A stretch of DNA of 35,613 nt from an uncultured Gimesia sp. (GTDB lineage: Bacteria > Planctomycetota > Planctomycetia > Planctomycetales > Planctomycetaceae), in the NCBI RefSeq assembly GCF_937910335.1, contig NZ_CALEMX010000482.1, forward strand, positions 1 to 35,613, given 5' to 3'. The translations under genes were made by a program, and so were the position numbers. Below the pieces are notes generated by a model. The model saw only the letters and a list, made by a program, of their open reading frames with translations. It was not told the DNA's origin and did not search any database. Positions 25,622-34,556 of this stretch are shown piece after piece; position 1 is the stretch's first letter; every line of letters begins with the position of its first letter.

Positions 25622-26962
25622 TTACTTCGTGCCATCGTACAGTTCTGTCTGGAAGATAGATGTCTGGCGTTCCAGGTATTCTGCCTTCGACATTGCCGGA
25701 CTGTTTTTGCTGAGGATTCCTCGCGCCTTGGCGGCATCGTTGCTGAGTAAGTCAACAGCCATCATTGCGAGCGTTTTTGCAGGGGCGATGTATCCACTCT
25801 CATGATCGGCGATGCACCAGTCAGTCTGGTGATGTGCTCCGGCGGCGCCAGTCATCATTGGATGCAACACCGGCATGATTTGACTGAGATCACCCGCATC
25901 CGTTGATCCACCGCTGTGGGGGTAGTCGCGATAGTTCTCTTCCCCCAGGACTGCTCCCGCGGTGTCACGGAAGATCTCCGCAAGTTCTGGGTCGTTACGC
26001 AGTGGCAGATTTCCCGGCACGGTTTCAATTTCCACTTTGCATCCCAGCGCCATGGCAGCGCCACGCAACGCGCGGTCAACTTTATGTGAAGCGTCGAGAA
26101 TCGCATCAGGCGTCTTCGCGCGAACGTACGTTTCCATGCAAACTTCCGCCGGAATAATGTTCACAAGATCGCCACCTTTTGTAATGATGGGATGTATGCG
26201 GACGCAATCCTGATCACGAAAGGTTTCTCGCTGCGCATTGATCGCACTCAAAGCAAGTTGTGCCGCATACAGGGCGTTGATCCCACGTTCGGGAAAGATT
26301 CCAGCATGAGATGCTTTCCCAAGAAAGCGAATGTTCTTGGCGAGGAAGCCATTCGAAGAAGGGGCAATCCCCATGCTGCCTTCGCTCACCTCTGGGCTTG
26401 TTGAATGGATCATGACCGCCATGTCGATCTCATCAAAGTGGCCGAGTTTAATGAGTTCCTGCTTGCCGGTGAGAAAGGAATTTTTTCCTTCCTTGACTAA
26501 TCCGATCCGGTAATTGATCTCCACATACTCTTCTGCCGGCACGGCAAAGAAAACGATATTTCCTGCAAGGTGTTCAGCGATCCCTGTGTCTGTGAGCGCC
26601 ATGGCCGCCCCCATCAGTCCAGCGATTTGTGCATTATGCCCGCAGGCGTGCGCTGCACCGGAAGTCGGGTCTGCGCGTGGATGGTCGGGTACCTGCAATG
26701 CGTCTAATTCCCCCATCAGAGCAATTGTGGGCCCCTCCTTCGCCCCTCGCAACACGGCCTTGACTCCCGTTATCGCGAGACCGTCTTCGAATGTGAGACC
26801 GACTTGATCGAAAGTTTGTTTCACTCGCTCGGCGGTTTGTGTTTCTTTAAATCCCAACTCCGGCGCATCCATGATCGATTCGCCGATGTTGATGATGTCA
26901 TCCCGCCGCTCATCAATGGCTGTGCAAACTGCAGATTTCCACGCTGTAGACTCTGTCATCAT
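25622..26962 (-). CDS. M20-family amidohydrolase (AbgB-like)
   Basis: A 446-residue enzyme of the M20D amidohydrolase/peptidase group. Metal-site motifs are present: GELDALQVPDH, AAHACGHNAQIAGLMGAA (Cys/His), FAVPAEEYVE (catalytic Glu-Glu), SHAG and HHQTDW near the end. The 'CGHN' form, with Asn where many M20D enzymes have Asp, is the AbgB/AbgA type that cleaves p-aminobenzoyl-glutamate or similar amides. The start is at one of two Met codons (26962 or 26959). The gene is flanked by two copies of a direct repeat (25397-25556 and 27069-27229) and is richer in GC than the HEPN-motif gene upstream. Cytosolic, as no signal is seen. Confidence 0.88.
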   Translation of the reverse strand: MMTESTAWKSAVCTAIDERRDDIINIGESIMDAPELGFKETQTAERVKQTFDQVGLTFEDGLAITGVKAVLRGAKEGPTIALMGELDALQVPDHPRADPTSGAAHACGHNAQIAGLMGAAMALTDTGIAEHLAGNIVFFAVPAEEYVEINYRIGLVKEGKNSFLTGKQELIKLGHFDEIDMAVMIHSTSPEVSEGSMGIAPSSNGFLAKNIRFLGKASHAGIFPERGINALYAAQLALSAINAQRETFRDQDCVRIHPIITKGGDLVNIIPAEVCMETYVRAKTPDAILDASHKVDRALRGAAMALGCKVEIETVPGNLPLRNDPELAEIFRDTAGAVLGEENYRDYPHSGGSTDAGDLSQIMPVLHPMMTGAAGAHHQTDWCIADHESGYIAPAKTLAMMAVDLLSNDAAKARGILSKNSPAMSKAEYLERQTSIFQTELYDGTK

Positions 26963-27068
26963 TTTAATCCACGATTTCCCATTTGAAATTACCCGGACCT
27001 TCCCAGGTTCGAAATGTAGTCCACTGTAACAGCATACGCCACCTCGTGTCTAACGCATCGATGTTCTC

Positions 27069-27229
27069 CCTCTTTAACAAATCACAGTGGGACATCGAAC
27101 CAGATAATCGAGGACGCGAAAAAAGAATCAAGCCAAAAAATTCCAGTGGTGGGACAACGAGGCGAGTGTGTGGTCTCTAACGTACCAAATCGTCAACAAC
27201 TCTCCACCTGTTTTTGGGGTTGGAAATGG
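27069..27229 (-). pseudogene. Degenerate copy B of the Tat-gene leader and first codons
   Basis: This aligns with 25397-25556 without large gaps, including TCCAGTGGTGGGACAA at 27142-27157. The Tat gene's ATG is lost (CAT in copy A reads otherwise here), a one-base insertion shifts the early frame, and the twin-arginine codons read His-Cys (SMSHCDLLK against SMSRRDLLK). The body of the gene is absent, so this is a remnant. The conserved -10/-35-like pair at 27179-27206 could still drive the M20 gene, which starts about 110 bp downstream. Confidence 0.75.
27179..27206 (-). promoter_or_regulatory. Candidate promoter in repeat copy B
   Basis: Minus-strand TGGAGA-N16-TACGTT aligns with the candidate promoter in copy A. 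If active it would read towards the M20 gene. Confidence 0.25.
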
Positions 27230-27314
27230 GAATCCTAAGAGAATTTTTGCATGGATGTATCAACTTGTTCTCTATGGATAGAACAAGATCCTCTGCAATA
27301 AGACCTTTACCACT

Positions 27315-28751
27315 TTAAGATTCGTACTTCCTCCATGGAACATCTTTGATTGCCGAATGACTGAATTCTACATCAAGACTGCGGCATGTTATCTTTCCTT
27401 GATAACCAACAATTGCAAGGATGGCTTGAGCTAGAAGACCATTAATCTGATACCATAAACCTACTCTCTCATGTGATCCATTCCTACGAGAGAACAGTTT
27501 CATCACTTTACTTGGAGTTCCATGCACCAGCGAATTTCGAATATGGACCAGCACTTCGGGTAAATCGATTTCTTTCAAATTGTTATCATTTGCGTAGGAA
27601 AGAATTTCCTCACATTTCGCTGGTATCTCTGATGGGATCGAATACACCTTAAGCAACTGTCGAATTTTTTCGGCAGCATGCAGTTTCTTAAACTTACTTT
27701 TTGAATATCGTTGAGTCCTGTCCACCAAATCCAGCCATGCAAATGATTCAAGAGCCGCCTGCTGTAAGATAATTGATCCTTCAATAAAACCAGCGCTCAT
27801 CTCAGATTCAATGTACCAACCGATTCCAGTCGTTATTACTTTATATTTCTCTGGCTCGTTGTACGCATGGAATAAACAGCTAAATAGCTCCTCGAAAGTT
27901 CCCATTACCATTCTGTCATACCAGGATAATCCTGGTGGATTCATACTGACCATCGTTACTCGTGGAAATGCTCGATTTAATTTACCAGTATCCGAATAAC
28001 CCCATGGGCCAACTAATCCCACCCATCGACCACACATAAACGAAAGAGTTTTCTGTAAAACTGATCCAATTACATCAATCCCTGAATTTGTACTACTCTT
28101 CTTAAATCTAACTTCGATGATATGTGTAAAGACAAACGGGAATTGAATATTTTTCTTCTTCTCTTTGATCTGATCGATAACAATTTCAAAGCCATCGACT
28201 TTTGTTTCAGTTCTCCCTTTGAAGACAGAGTCACTTCCTTCGATTATTTTCCCAAATAAGTCTGGACCATTGATGGTCAAATATTTTATTGAATCGAAGT
28301 GAGGGTCGGGTTCAATATGCTCACCCAAGTGACCTGAAAAATAATTCAACTTGTTCGTATTTGTAACATTAACAGTCATTGGTCCAATTGGTTGATCACA
28401 AGACAATTGATGTATTCCAAACTGCTCGGTATTGAACTTGCTTTCTAATACCTCAACCGCCTCTGGTTGTTCGTCACTTTCGAACTCAAATAAGACGTTT
28501 GGTTTAGGAGCAATCTCAAAAAAAATATTTCCACTACCAGTTCTAGTCCTTCCATCTTTCGATAAAGTTGTTTTTCCAGACCAAAATTCTATCAGGCCAG
28601 TTTCTTTATCAAATTCACAAGGAAGTGTGAGCCTCTCTGGCAACTTTTTGTCTTTCTGGGCCGGTAAAAAATCATTCACAATTAAATACTCTTTTCTTGA
28701 AATAGTTCGAGTATACGTAGAAGAAAGCAAACATCCAAAGTGAGACTTCAA
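27315..28751 (-). CDS. HEPN-motif protein, candidate abortive-infection effector (ApeA-like)
   Basis: An AT-rich 478-codon ORF, unlike its neighbours in base use. The start in the track is a TTG; a GTG at 28679 with AAAAGAG upstream is a good alternative. The N-terminal part, about 30-230, is beta-rich and polar (LTLPCEFDKETGLIEFWSGKT.., FPFVFTHIIEVRFKK). The C-terminal part is helical, with EGSIILQQAALESFAWLDLV and then RNSLVHG at 405-411. That is the R-x4-H motif of HEPN ribonuclease-type domains, in the position expected for the last HEPN helices. This layout resembles ApeA-type proteins. The family call is by eye; RNase activity and a defence role are inference. It lies alone in an accessory segment with gene remnants on both sides. 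Confidence 0.6.
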   Translation of the reverse strand: MKSHFGCLLSSTYTRTISRKEYLIVNDFLPAQKDKKLPERLTLPCEFDKETGLIEFWSGKTTLSKDGRTRTGSGNIFFEIAPKPNVLFEFESDEQPEAVEVLESKFNTEQFGIHQLSCDQPIGPMTVNVTNTNKLNYFSGHLGEHIEPDPHFDSIKYLTINGPDLFGKIIEGSDSVFKGRTETKVDGFEIVIDQIKEKKKNIQFPFVFTHIIEVRFKKSSTNSGIDVIGSVLQKTLSFMCGRWVGLVGPWGYSDTGKLNRAFPRVTMVSMNPPGLSWYDRMVMGTFEELFSCLFHAYNEPEKYKVITTGIGWYIESEMSAGFIEGSIILQQAALESFAWLDLVDRTQRYSKSKFKKLHAAEKIRQLLKVYSIPSEIPAKCEEILSYANDNNLKEIDLPEVLVHIRNSLVHGTPSKVMKLFSRRNGSHERVGLWYQINGLLAQAILAIVGYQGKITCRSLDVEFSHSAIKDVPWRKYES

Positions 28752-28877
28752 CTCATGTTACTATCTGAATGGTACCTAATTGAATCTGTTAAGTCACAGC
28801 TTATGTTAGCGACTGACTAAATTTGAATTTCCACATTTTTCCAATCCACGATTAAGCGGTAGGTCGCGCTTTGCCAC

Positions 28878-29075
28878 TCAGGGATTAATAACTGGTTCAA
28901 CCCACTTGCCGGACGCGATACTCACGAGGATTTCTCGCATAGATTTTTGAAAGGTGCGGTTGAAGGCAAAGAGAGCGTTGAAGCCGCAGCTGAAGGCACT
29001 TTCCGTGATACTGTATTGGCGATTACGAATCATAGCTACCGTTGCCTGCATGCGCCTTTTAGTTCCGTTGGTGTT
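28878..29075 (-). pseudogene. Truncated AraC-type HTH remnant
   Basis: Read on the minus strand, the 65 codons before the stop at 28878-28880 give RRMQATVAMIRNRQYSITESAFSCGFNALFAFNRTFQKSM. This is the second helix-turn-helix of AraC/XylS regulators (consensus SI.E.A...GF.....F.R.FK...G). The usual G-x-x-P-x-x-Y-R ending is not kept, an in-frame stop precedes the segment at 29076-29078, and no sensor domain or first HTH is present. It is a decayed end of a regulator. The ORF track shows only the opposite-strand shadow. Confidence 0.65.
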
Positions 29076-29079
29076 TCAT

Positions 29080-29268
29080 TCAATACTCTGAAAGCTCTGT
29101 TGTCAGCTTATTGTATTGTCCCTTTGACAAAAACACTCTATGGAAACCTTCGGTCAGATTGACCTCCACTTCACCCCGCTGTTCGCTTCCCCAACCGATG
29201 ATTTGACGAGAGCGTAGATCCACATCGATGAAATAATAGTATTTTGTTTTTTGTTCTTTTTGACTCAT
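29080..29268 (-). CDS. Small hypothetical protein (62 aa)
   Basis: An ATG start with AGGA upstream, although at a wide spacing. The product, MSQKEQKTKYYYFIDVDLRSRQIIGWG.., then EVEVNLTEGFHRVFLSKGQYNKLTTEL, looks like a compact folded beta/alpha protein and not like random translation. I do not recognise a family, and no membrane or signal segment is seen. It ends 2 bp before the region that holds the AraC-type remnant. It could be a genuine small gene or a surviving piece of one. Confidence 0.45.
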   Translation of the reverse strand: MSQKEQKTKYYYFIDVDLRSRQIIGWGSEQRGEVEVNLTEGFHRVFLSKGQYNKLTTELSEY

Positions 29269-29594
29269 TGGGAAATCATTCCTGAATACCGTCGCGCATG
29301 AAGCGCGCGTTGTGGCAGGCTAAAGACCGAAATCCTGCGCATTGAGTGTGGTCGTTTGCGTTTTCAGACAAGATTGAACCATAATGCATAGCATATCCTG
29401 CCCAGGCAGGACTCGCAATTACAGACATTGGATCGACGAAGGAAACACGTTTCTGCTCCCCAATCAATTGCGAAGAATCATTGCTCTCGGACTCGCATCT
29501 TTGTATCCCGGCAATAAAATGGAAAGCGCCCCGTGATGAATGGCCGATGAGCGTGGTGGAGTGTTAAAAACAACTGCTGAATGATTCGACAACC

Positions 29595-30257
29595 ATGGAC
29601 GTAGCAACTTTACAATATCTGCTGGGGATGGTGGGCACAATCGCATTTGCGGTGACCGGCGTGCTGGCCGTGACGCCGCGAGGCATCGATTTGTTCGGCG
29701 CTTGCGTGCTAGGATTGATTACCGCGATTGGCGGCGGAACGATCCGCGACTTAATCTTGGGAGTCCCCGTCTTCTGGGAGGCGGACCAGAACTATCTCTG
29801 GGTTGCGCTCGCTGCCAGTTTAGTGGCCTTTCTCACCGATCGATTCCTGACACGCAAGGAAATCTACAGGACGATGCTATATCTCGATGCACTGGGGCTT
29901 GCCATGTTTGCAATCCAGGCAGCGCAAAAAGTGATGTGGATTGACTTCGGCAGGCCCCTCGCGCCGATCATGATGGGTGTGCTGACAGCGATCGGAGGCG
30001 GCCTGTTGCGCGACGTACTCGCAGGTCAACCAACGCTCTTGATGCGCCGTGAACTCTACGCCATCCCGGTTACCTGCGGCTGCATTCTGTATGTCGTCGC
30101 ACTCATCTGGTTCCCCGCGTTTCCGGTCTTGATCGGCCTCGCCTGTTCCATACTGATACTAGCCCTGCGAAGTTCCGCGATCTACTGGAACCTGCACGTC
30201 CCCCTCTGGTTGACGACCCAGTCGAAGGAGAAAGATTCGAATGACGGATCTACGTGA
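29595..30257 (+). CDS. TRIC-type (UPF0126) membrane protein
   Basis: A 220-residue integral membrane protein with about seven hydrophobic helices. It has two copies of the family's glycine motif: ITAIGGGTIRDLILG and LTAIGGGLLRDVLAGQPTLL. This matches UPF0126/YicG, the bacterial relatives of trimeric intracellular cation channels, which conduct monovalent cations. A short basic-acidic tail ends the protein. The ribosome site is weak. Its 3' end faces the isocitrate dehydrogenase gene, with a strong shared hairpin between. Confidence 0.9.
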   Translation: MDVATLQYLLGMVGTIAFAVTGVLAVTPRGIDLFGACVLGLITAIGGGTIRDLILGVPVFWEADQNYLWVALAASLVAFLTDRFLTRKEIYRTMLYLDALGLAMFAIQAAQKVMWIDFGRPLAPIMMGVLTAIGGGLLRDVLAGQPTLLMRRELYAIPVTCGCILYVVALIWFPAFPVLIGLACSILILALRSSAIYWNLHVPLWLTTQSKEKDSNDGST

Positions 30258-30325
30258 AAGCGCAGAGAAGTGACACATGCGGATTCTGAAACGGGAGATC
30301 ACGGGGAATGTATCGCTCCTGAAAT

Positions 30326-30374
30326 AAAAAAAGCGATGCAGAGCGTCGAAACTGCTCTGCATCGCTATTTTGAA
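30326..30374. terminator. Strong intrinsic terminator between TRIC and isocitrate dehydrogenase genes
   Basis: A perfect 13-bp stem AGCGATGCAGAGC/GCTCTGCATCGCT (30332-30344 with 30354-30366) has an A-run to its left, which is a U-run for the minus-strand gene. On the plus side it is followed by ATTTTGAAATTTTT. It probably ends both transcripts. Confidence 0.88.
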
Positions 30375-30395
30375 ATTTTTGTTGTGTCTCAGGGT

Positions 30396-31568
30396 TTACT
30401 GCATCTTTTTGCAGATGGCTTCCGCCATTTCCTGTGTTCCCACGGCTGTTGGATCGTTGCGATCAGCTTTCAGATCGTAAGTCACGTCTTTACCTTCTTC
30501 AATCACATCGGCAACAGCCTGATCCAGCTTGGCAGCAGCTTCGTGTTCGCCGAGATAGTCCAGCATCATTTTACCGGATAGAATCAAAGCAACCGGATTC
30601 ACTTTATTCTGTCCCTTGTATTTGGGAGCAGAACCGTGGGTCGCTTCGAAGATCGCTGACTCCGGACCAATATTGGAACCAGGGGCAACACCCAGGCCTC
30701 CTACTAAACCAGCACACAAATCACTCAGAATATCGCCATACAAATTGGATGTGATCAGCACGTCATACAGCTCTGGTTTTTGAACCAGCTGCATACACAT
30801 GTTGTCAATCAGGCGTTCATTGTATTCGATGCTTCCGCCACAGTCGGTGGCGATTCCTGCCAGCTTTGGATCTGCCTCGACACCTTCGGCAAGATCTTCC
30901 CACTCAAATTTAGCACCGTATGCTTTAGCAACAGCACGGGTCTCATCGTACCATAGACCATCTGTAAACTTCATAATATTGGCTTTACAGATCGAAGTGA
31001 CCGTTTTGCGATTATTATCTACAGCATATTTAAAGCCGTAGTTACAGATATCGCGTGTTCCCTGATAAGACATCGGCTTAATACTGACGCCCGTTTCGTC
31101 GAGAGGCGTGTTGATTTTTTTGCCAGTAGCATATTCGTTAATCACTTTGATCAATGATGCCGTGTTTTCCTCACCCGCTTGAAATTCAACACCCGCATAC
31201 AAGTCTTCTGTGTTTTCTCGAACAACTACTAAATCGACATTTGAATCTTCGAAATAAGTTCGTACCCCTTTATAAGTTTTGCAGGGACGAATGCAGGCAT
31301 ACAGGCCCAGTTCCTGTCGCAGGAATACATTCACACTGCGGAACCCTTTTCCGATTGGTGTAGTAATCGGCGCTTTCAAGGCAACTTTGTTGGATCGAAT
31401 CGATTCCATCACTCGGTCGGGAACGCTGCCTTCAGCTTCAATGACTTCGATTCCACATTCCTGGACATCCCAGTCAATTTTGACTCCAGTCGCATCAACA
31501 CATTTTCGGGTAGCTTCCGCGATTTCCGGTCCAACTCCATCTCCCGGAATTAAAGTGACTTTATACAT
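30396..31568 (-). CDS. NAD-type isocitrate dehydrogenase (isocitrate/isopropylmalate dehydrogenase family)
   Basis: The true start is the ATG at 31568 ([22 protein letters not shown]), with GAGGAAA as ribosome site; the track's 57 extra codons upstream look non-coding. The 390-residue product has the family motifs: [23 protein letters not shown] (substrate arginines), [15 protein letters not shown], the Tyr/Lys catalytic region, [30 protein letters not shown] (metal Asp residues) and [24 protein letters not shown] (cofactor loop). Leu-Tyr after LRQELG and the ENTEDLYAG form point to isocitrate over isopropylmalate. It makes 2-oxoglutarate in the TCA cycle. It is a single gene ending at a strong terminator. 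Confidence 0.9.
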   Translation of the reverse strand: MYKVTLIPGDGVGPEIAEATRKCVDATGVKIDWDVQECGIEVIEAEGSVPDRVMESIRSNKVALKAPITTPIGKGFRSVNVFLRQELGLYACIRPCKTYKGVRTYFEDSNVDLVVVRENTEDLYAGVEFQAGEENTASLIKVINEYATGKKINTPLDETGVSIKPMSYQGTRDICNYGFKYAVDNNRKTVTSICKANIMKFTDGLWYDETRAVAKAYGAKFEWEDLAEGVEADPKLAGIATDCGGSIEYNERLIDNMCMQLVQKPELYDVLITSNLYGDILSDLCAGLVGGLGVAPGSNIGPESAIFEATHGSAPKYKGQNKVNPVALILSGKMMLDYLGEHEAAAKLDQAVADVIEEGKDVTYDLKADRNDPTAVGTQEMAEAICKKMQ

Positions 31569-32282
31569 CGTTTCCTCAAATACTTCTGACAAAAAAGGGA
31601 ATGCGACCAGGATCTCAAGTGCATGAATTCTATGCGATAAGCCTGCTGACTCTTGAAACCAATGGCCATGCTGGTTGATATTAAGCGAGATAGTTAACAG
31701 GCAAGCAGTGACCGTATCAAAACAGAATTCTCTTTTCAACTATACGAGATGACCGGCGTTCACTTTTCAAGCCAATCATGTGGCCACGCTGAGACAACAA
31801 TGATCCGATACCACTGAACTCGAATAGTATCTTCCCATTGATCAATTTCCGCATCAGATCGGGGTCCCTTACTTCCTACGGAAGCAGGGGATTAATACTG
31901 GCAGAACAGTGATTTATTGCTGAAATCGTAATGAATTCCAGACATTCACTACCGTTATGAGTGCTTTCATTGAAAAAACACTGCTGGCAAAGGCATTCTT
32001 CTAAAGGGTATGTTGGAAAAACGTTACACAGAATTCGGTCAGCATACTCAAAAACCGTTGAATTGTGCCCAATCACCAAAAAAGTCAAGTTGTAACGATT
32101 AAACAGCCGATACCGAATGTAGTGATTTTACCAACCAGGCAGATTGTCGTGCGCTGCAATGCTCGTCTCATCATGATTGTTGGTGAATTCTCCCCTAAAG
32201 TTCAATCGATTATGAACCCTAAGTGGTTATAAAAAAGCACTTTATAATCATAATCGACGTTCATGTCTTTAAGGATAGATAC
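31569..32282. other. Long divergent spacer between isocitrate dehydrogenase and TolC-family genes
   Basis: These 714 bp hold no supported gene; a 70-codon minus ORF (31876-32088) starts with TTG and looks random. A hairpin with stem CTTCC-TAC-GGAAG inside CCC/GGG arms sits at 31866-31889. TATAAT at 32243-32248, about 35 bases before the TolC-family start, is a candidate -10 with no clear -35. Confidence 0.4.
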
Positions 32283-34556
32283 ATGAACCTGCGTCAGAAG
32301 TTACACCATTTTTTTTGTGGATGCTTAATCACCAGCCAACTGGTAGGTTGTCACGGTCTCGGAACCGATACGGACCTGCATTATCTGGGTGAAAAAGAGC
32401 TTCAGTATTATGAAGACGTTGCCACAAAAATTGAGTACCCCGCTGTTTTTGAGGAGACCCCGGAAGAAATTACTTTCTCGGGAAAACCTCGCACATTAGC
32501 AGATCGATCGCAGGATGAAATCTGGGATTTGCCCCTGATGGAAGCAATCCACCTCGGCATGTCAAACAGTGAAGTAATTCGTGTGGCAGGTTCGTTGGGA
32601 ACAAACGGTAATGGATTACTCAATAATCCGGATGGGACTCCTTCAATTTATGATCCTTCAATCCAGGAAACAAACGTCCTGTTGGGTGGATCACGGGGTG
32701 TCGAAGCCGCTCTCTCCGCATTTGATACTACCTTTACAGCAAACATGCTCTGGGGCCGCTCGGAACAGGTTCAGAATAGCCCGTTTTTCGGAGGCATTCC
32801 CGGAGGAACTTTGACTCAGGAAACCGGTCAATTTCAATCCGGACTCGCAAAAACATTTGCCAACGGCGGACAATTTGCCATTAATCACAACTGGAATTAC
32901 ACAGGCAGCAATTCGACAAGTCAGTTATTTCCATCGAACTACGCCGGCAACTTTGGCGCTTCTTATCGTCAGCCCTTCCTGGCGGGAGCAGGCGTGGATT
33001 ATACCCGGATTGCAGGTCCTATTGGATCCGGATTTTCGGGAATTACCGGTGTTAGTCAAGGTGTCGTCATCGCCAGAATCAACAATGATCTGGCGCTGGC
33101 AGACTTCGAAAAAAATGTACGCAACCTTGTCTCCGATATTGAAGAGAGCTATTGGCAACTCTATCTGGCCTATCGTTTGTATGACACACAGGTGGTCGCC
33201 CGTAATTCTGCATTACGCAGTTGGCGCGAGGCAAAAGCAAAACTGGAAGCCGGCGGTACCAGAAACTTTAAACCTGCCGACGAAGCTCAGGCTAAAGACC
33301 GCCTGTTTGAAACACAATCATCGGTCCAGGCCACACGTAGCGATATTTACACAGCTGAAAGCCGTTTTCGTCGGCTTGTCGGTCTGCCCGTCAATGACGG
33401 AAAAATTATCCGCCCGATTGATGACCCTGTCTCAGCAGAATTCACTCCTGACTGGAGTATGTGTCTGACAGAAGGATTGGTACACCGGGTTGAATTGCGA
33501 AAACAAAAATGGAACATCAAGAGCCTTGAATTTCAACGGATGGCCGCAACCAGCCTGACTAAACCGCGTCTGGATCTCGTTTCCAGTTATCAGGTGAATG
33601 GTTTCGGCGATCGTCTACTCAGTCAGAAAAATACAGATGGCGTCACCAGCCAGGGCTTACACAGCGCCTATGGCTCACTTTTAGCTAATAATCAAGACAG
33701 CTGGACCATTGGTTGGGAATTCAGTGTACCACTCGGCTTCCGTTCGGCTCATGCTCAGGTTGAAAATCTTGAGTTTCGGTTGTCGAAAGCCCGCGCCATT
33801 CTGAACGCTCAGGAAATGGATGTTAGCCAGGAATTGGCGATTACGTTTCAGGATCTGACTAAGAATTACGCCACTGCTCAATCTAATTTTAATCGTTGGC
33901 GTGCTGCCCGCAGACGGACAGAGCTGTTTGAAGCGGAAGTCCAGGCAGGTACCACGACGCTTGACACCCTGTTACGTGCCCAATCCAGTCTGGCGTCAGC
34001 TGAAACAGAATATTATCGCTCTCTGATTTCTTATAATGTAGCGATTAAAAATCTCCACAAATGGAAAGGCACGTTGCTCAAACACAACAATATCCATTTA
34101 ATGGAAGGGGAATGGAATCCCGTCGCCTATCAACAAGCGATCAGACGCGCCTGGGCTAGAACCCACGGCGTTGATGCTCACAAACTTCAAAGCAAGCCAG
34201 AACCATTTGTAGCCGCAGGATATGTAGGTGAAGTGGGCTTAATGCCCGAAAAAGAGGGGACTTCGTTCTCATCTGATCAGGATGGCCTGATACCAGATAT
34301 TTTACCCGTGCCTGAACCGGAAACAGCCCCGGATTACGCACCGCCAGTTCCTGCAGCCAACATTGAAACAGAGGCCCGTCTGGAAATTGTAGAACCCGAA
34401 AACAATAATCCTTTTGTAACCACCAACACAGAAGAAACTGTTAGGGTATTAATTGGAGCTGAAGAAGCGCCTCCCTTACCAGAGGTCCGTCGGATTTCGG
34501 CAACACAAGATGAACTGCTGATCTCTGATTCTGTGAACAATTTGGATAGGGAATAA
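32283..34556 (+). CDS. TolC-family outer-membrane efflux lipoprotein
   Basis: A 757-residue protein. The ATG at 32283 (MNLRQKLHHFF) has AAGGA before it and yields a lipoprotein signal with lipobox LVGC; the track's start at 32223 adds a non-coding stretch. After about 130 residues of variable sequence, two outer-membrane-efflux (OEP) repeats follow, with long helices such as NDLALADFEKNVRNLVSDIEESYWQLYLAYRLYDTQ and EVQAGTTTLDTLLRAQSSLASAETEYYRSLISYNVAIKNLHKWKGTLL. The last ~140 residues are a low-complexity Pro/Glu-rich extension (PVPEPETAPDYAPPVPA), longer than usual for TolC proteins. No adaptor or pump gene is next to it, so its transport partner is unknown. Confidence 0.88.
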   Translation: MNLRQKLHHFFCGCLITSQLVGCHGLGTDTDLHYLGEKELQYYEDVATKIEYPAVFEETPEEITFSGKPRTLADRSQDEIWDLPLMEAIHLGMSNSEVIRVAGSLGTNGNGLLNNPDGTPSIYDPSIQETNVLLGGSRGVEAALSAFDTTFTANMLWGRSEQVQNSPFFGGIPGGTLTQETGQFQSGLAKTFANGGQFAINHNWNYTGSNSTSQLFPSNYAGNFGASYRQPFLAGAGVDYTRIAGPIGSGFSGITGVSQGVVIARINNDLALADFEKNVRNLVSDIEESYWQLYLAYRLYDTQVVARNSALRSWREAKAKLEAGGTRNFKPADEAQAKDRLFETQSSVQATRSDIYTAESRFRRLVGLPVNDGKIIRPIDDPVSAEFTPDWSMCLTEGLVHRVELRKQKWNIKSLEFQRMAATSLTKPRLDLVSSYQVNGFGDRLLSQKNTDGVTSQGLHSAYGSLLANNQDSWTIGWEFSVPLGFRSAHAQVENLEFRLSKARAILNAQEMDVSQELAITFQDLTKNYATAQSNFNRWRAARRRTELFEAEVQAGTTTLDTLLRAQSSLASAETEYYRSLISYNVAIKNLHKWKGTLLKHNNIHLMEGEWNPVAYQQAIRRAWARTHGVDAHKLQSKPEPFVAAGYVGEVGLMPEKEGTSFSSDQDGLIPDILPVPEPETAPDYAPPVPAANIETEARLEIVEPENNNPFVTTNTEETVRVLIGAEEAPPLPEVRRISATQDELLISDSVNNLDRE

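Larger units (their letters stand above)
26963..27314. other. Spacer upstream of M20 gene containing degenerate repeat copy B
   Basis: No intact gene. About 160 bp of it (27069-27229) is repeat copy B. The rest shows no ORF or structure that I can support. Confidence 0.5.
28752..29594. other. Accessory spacer with gene remnants
   Basis: This 843-bp interval between the HEPN-motif gene and the TRIC gene holds a truncated AraC-type HTH (28878-29075, -), a possible 62-residue gene (29080-29268, -) and an unexplained open tract (29276-29563, -). Nothing else could be supported. Confidence 0.5.

Noticed and set aside
25397-27229. Direct repeats as ends of a transposon carrying the M20 gene
   Set aside because: No transposase, no terminal inverted repeats or short target duplication; one copy is clearly a gene's leader and start.
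28947-29162. 71-aa plus-strand ORF
   Set aside because: TTG start; the opposite strand encodes the AraC-type HTH remnant, which explains the open frame.
31866-31889. Hairpin CTTCC-TAC-GGAAG as a possible terminator or small RNA
   Set aside because: No T-run follows and no transcript boundary is expected there; kept only as a note on the spacer.
31876-32088. 70-aa minus-strand ORF in the isocitrate dehydrogenase/TolC spacer
   Set aside because: TTG start, no ribosome site, and composition like random translation.
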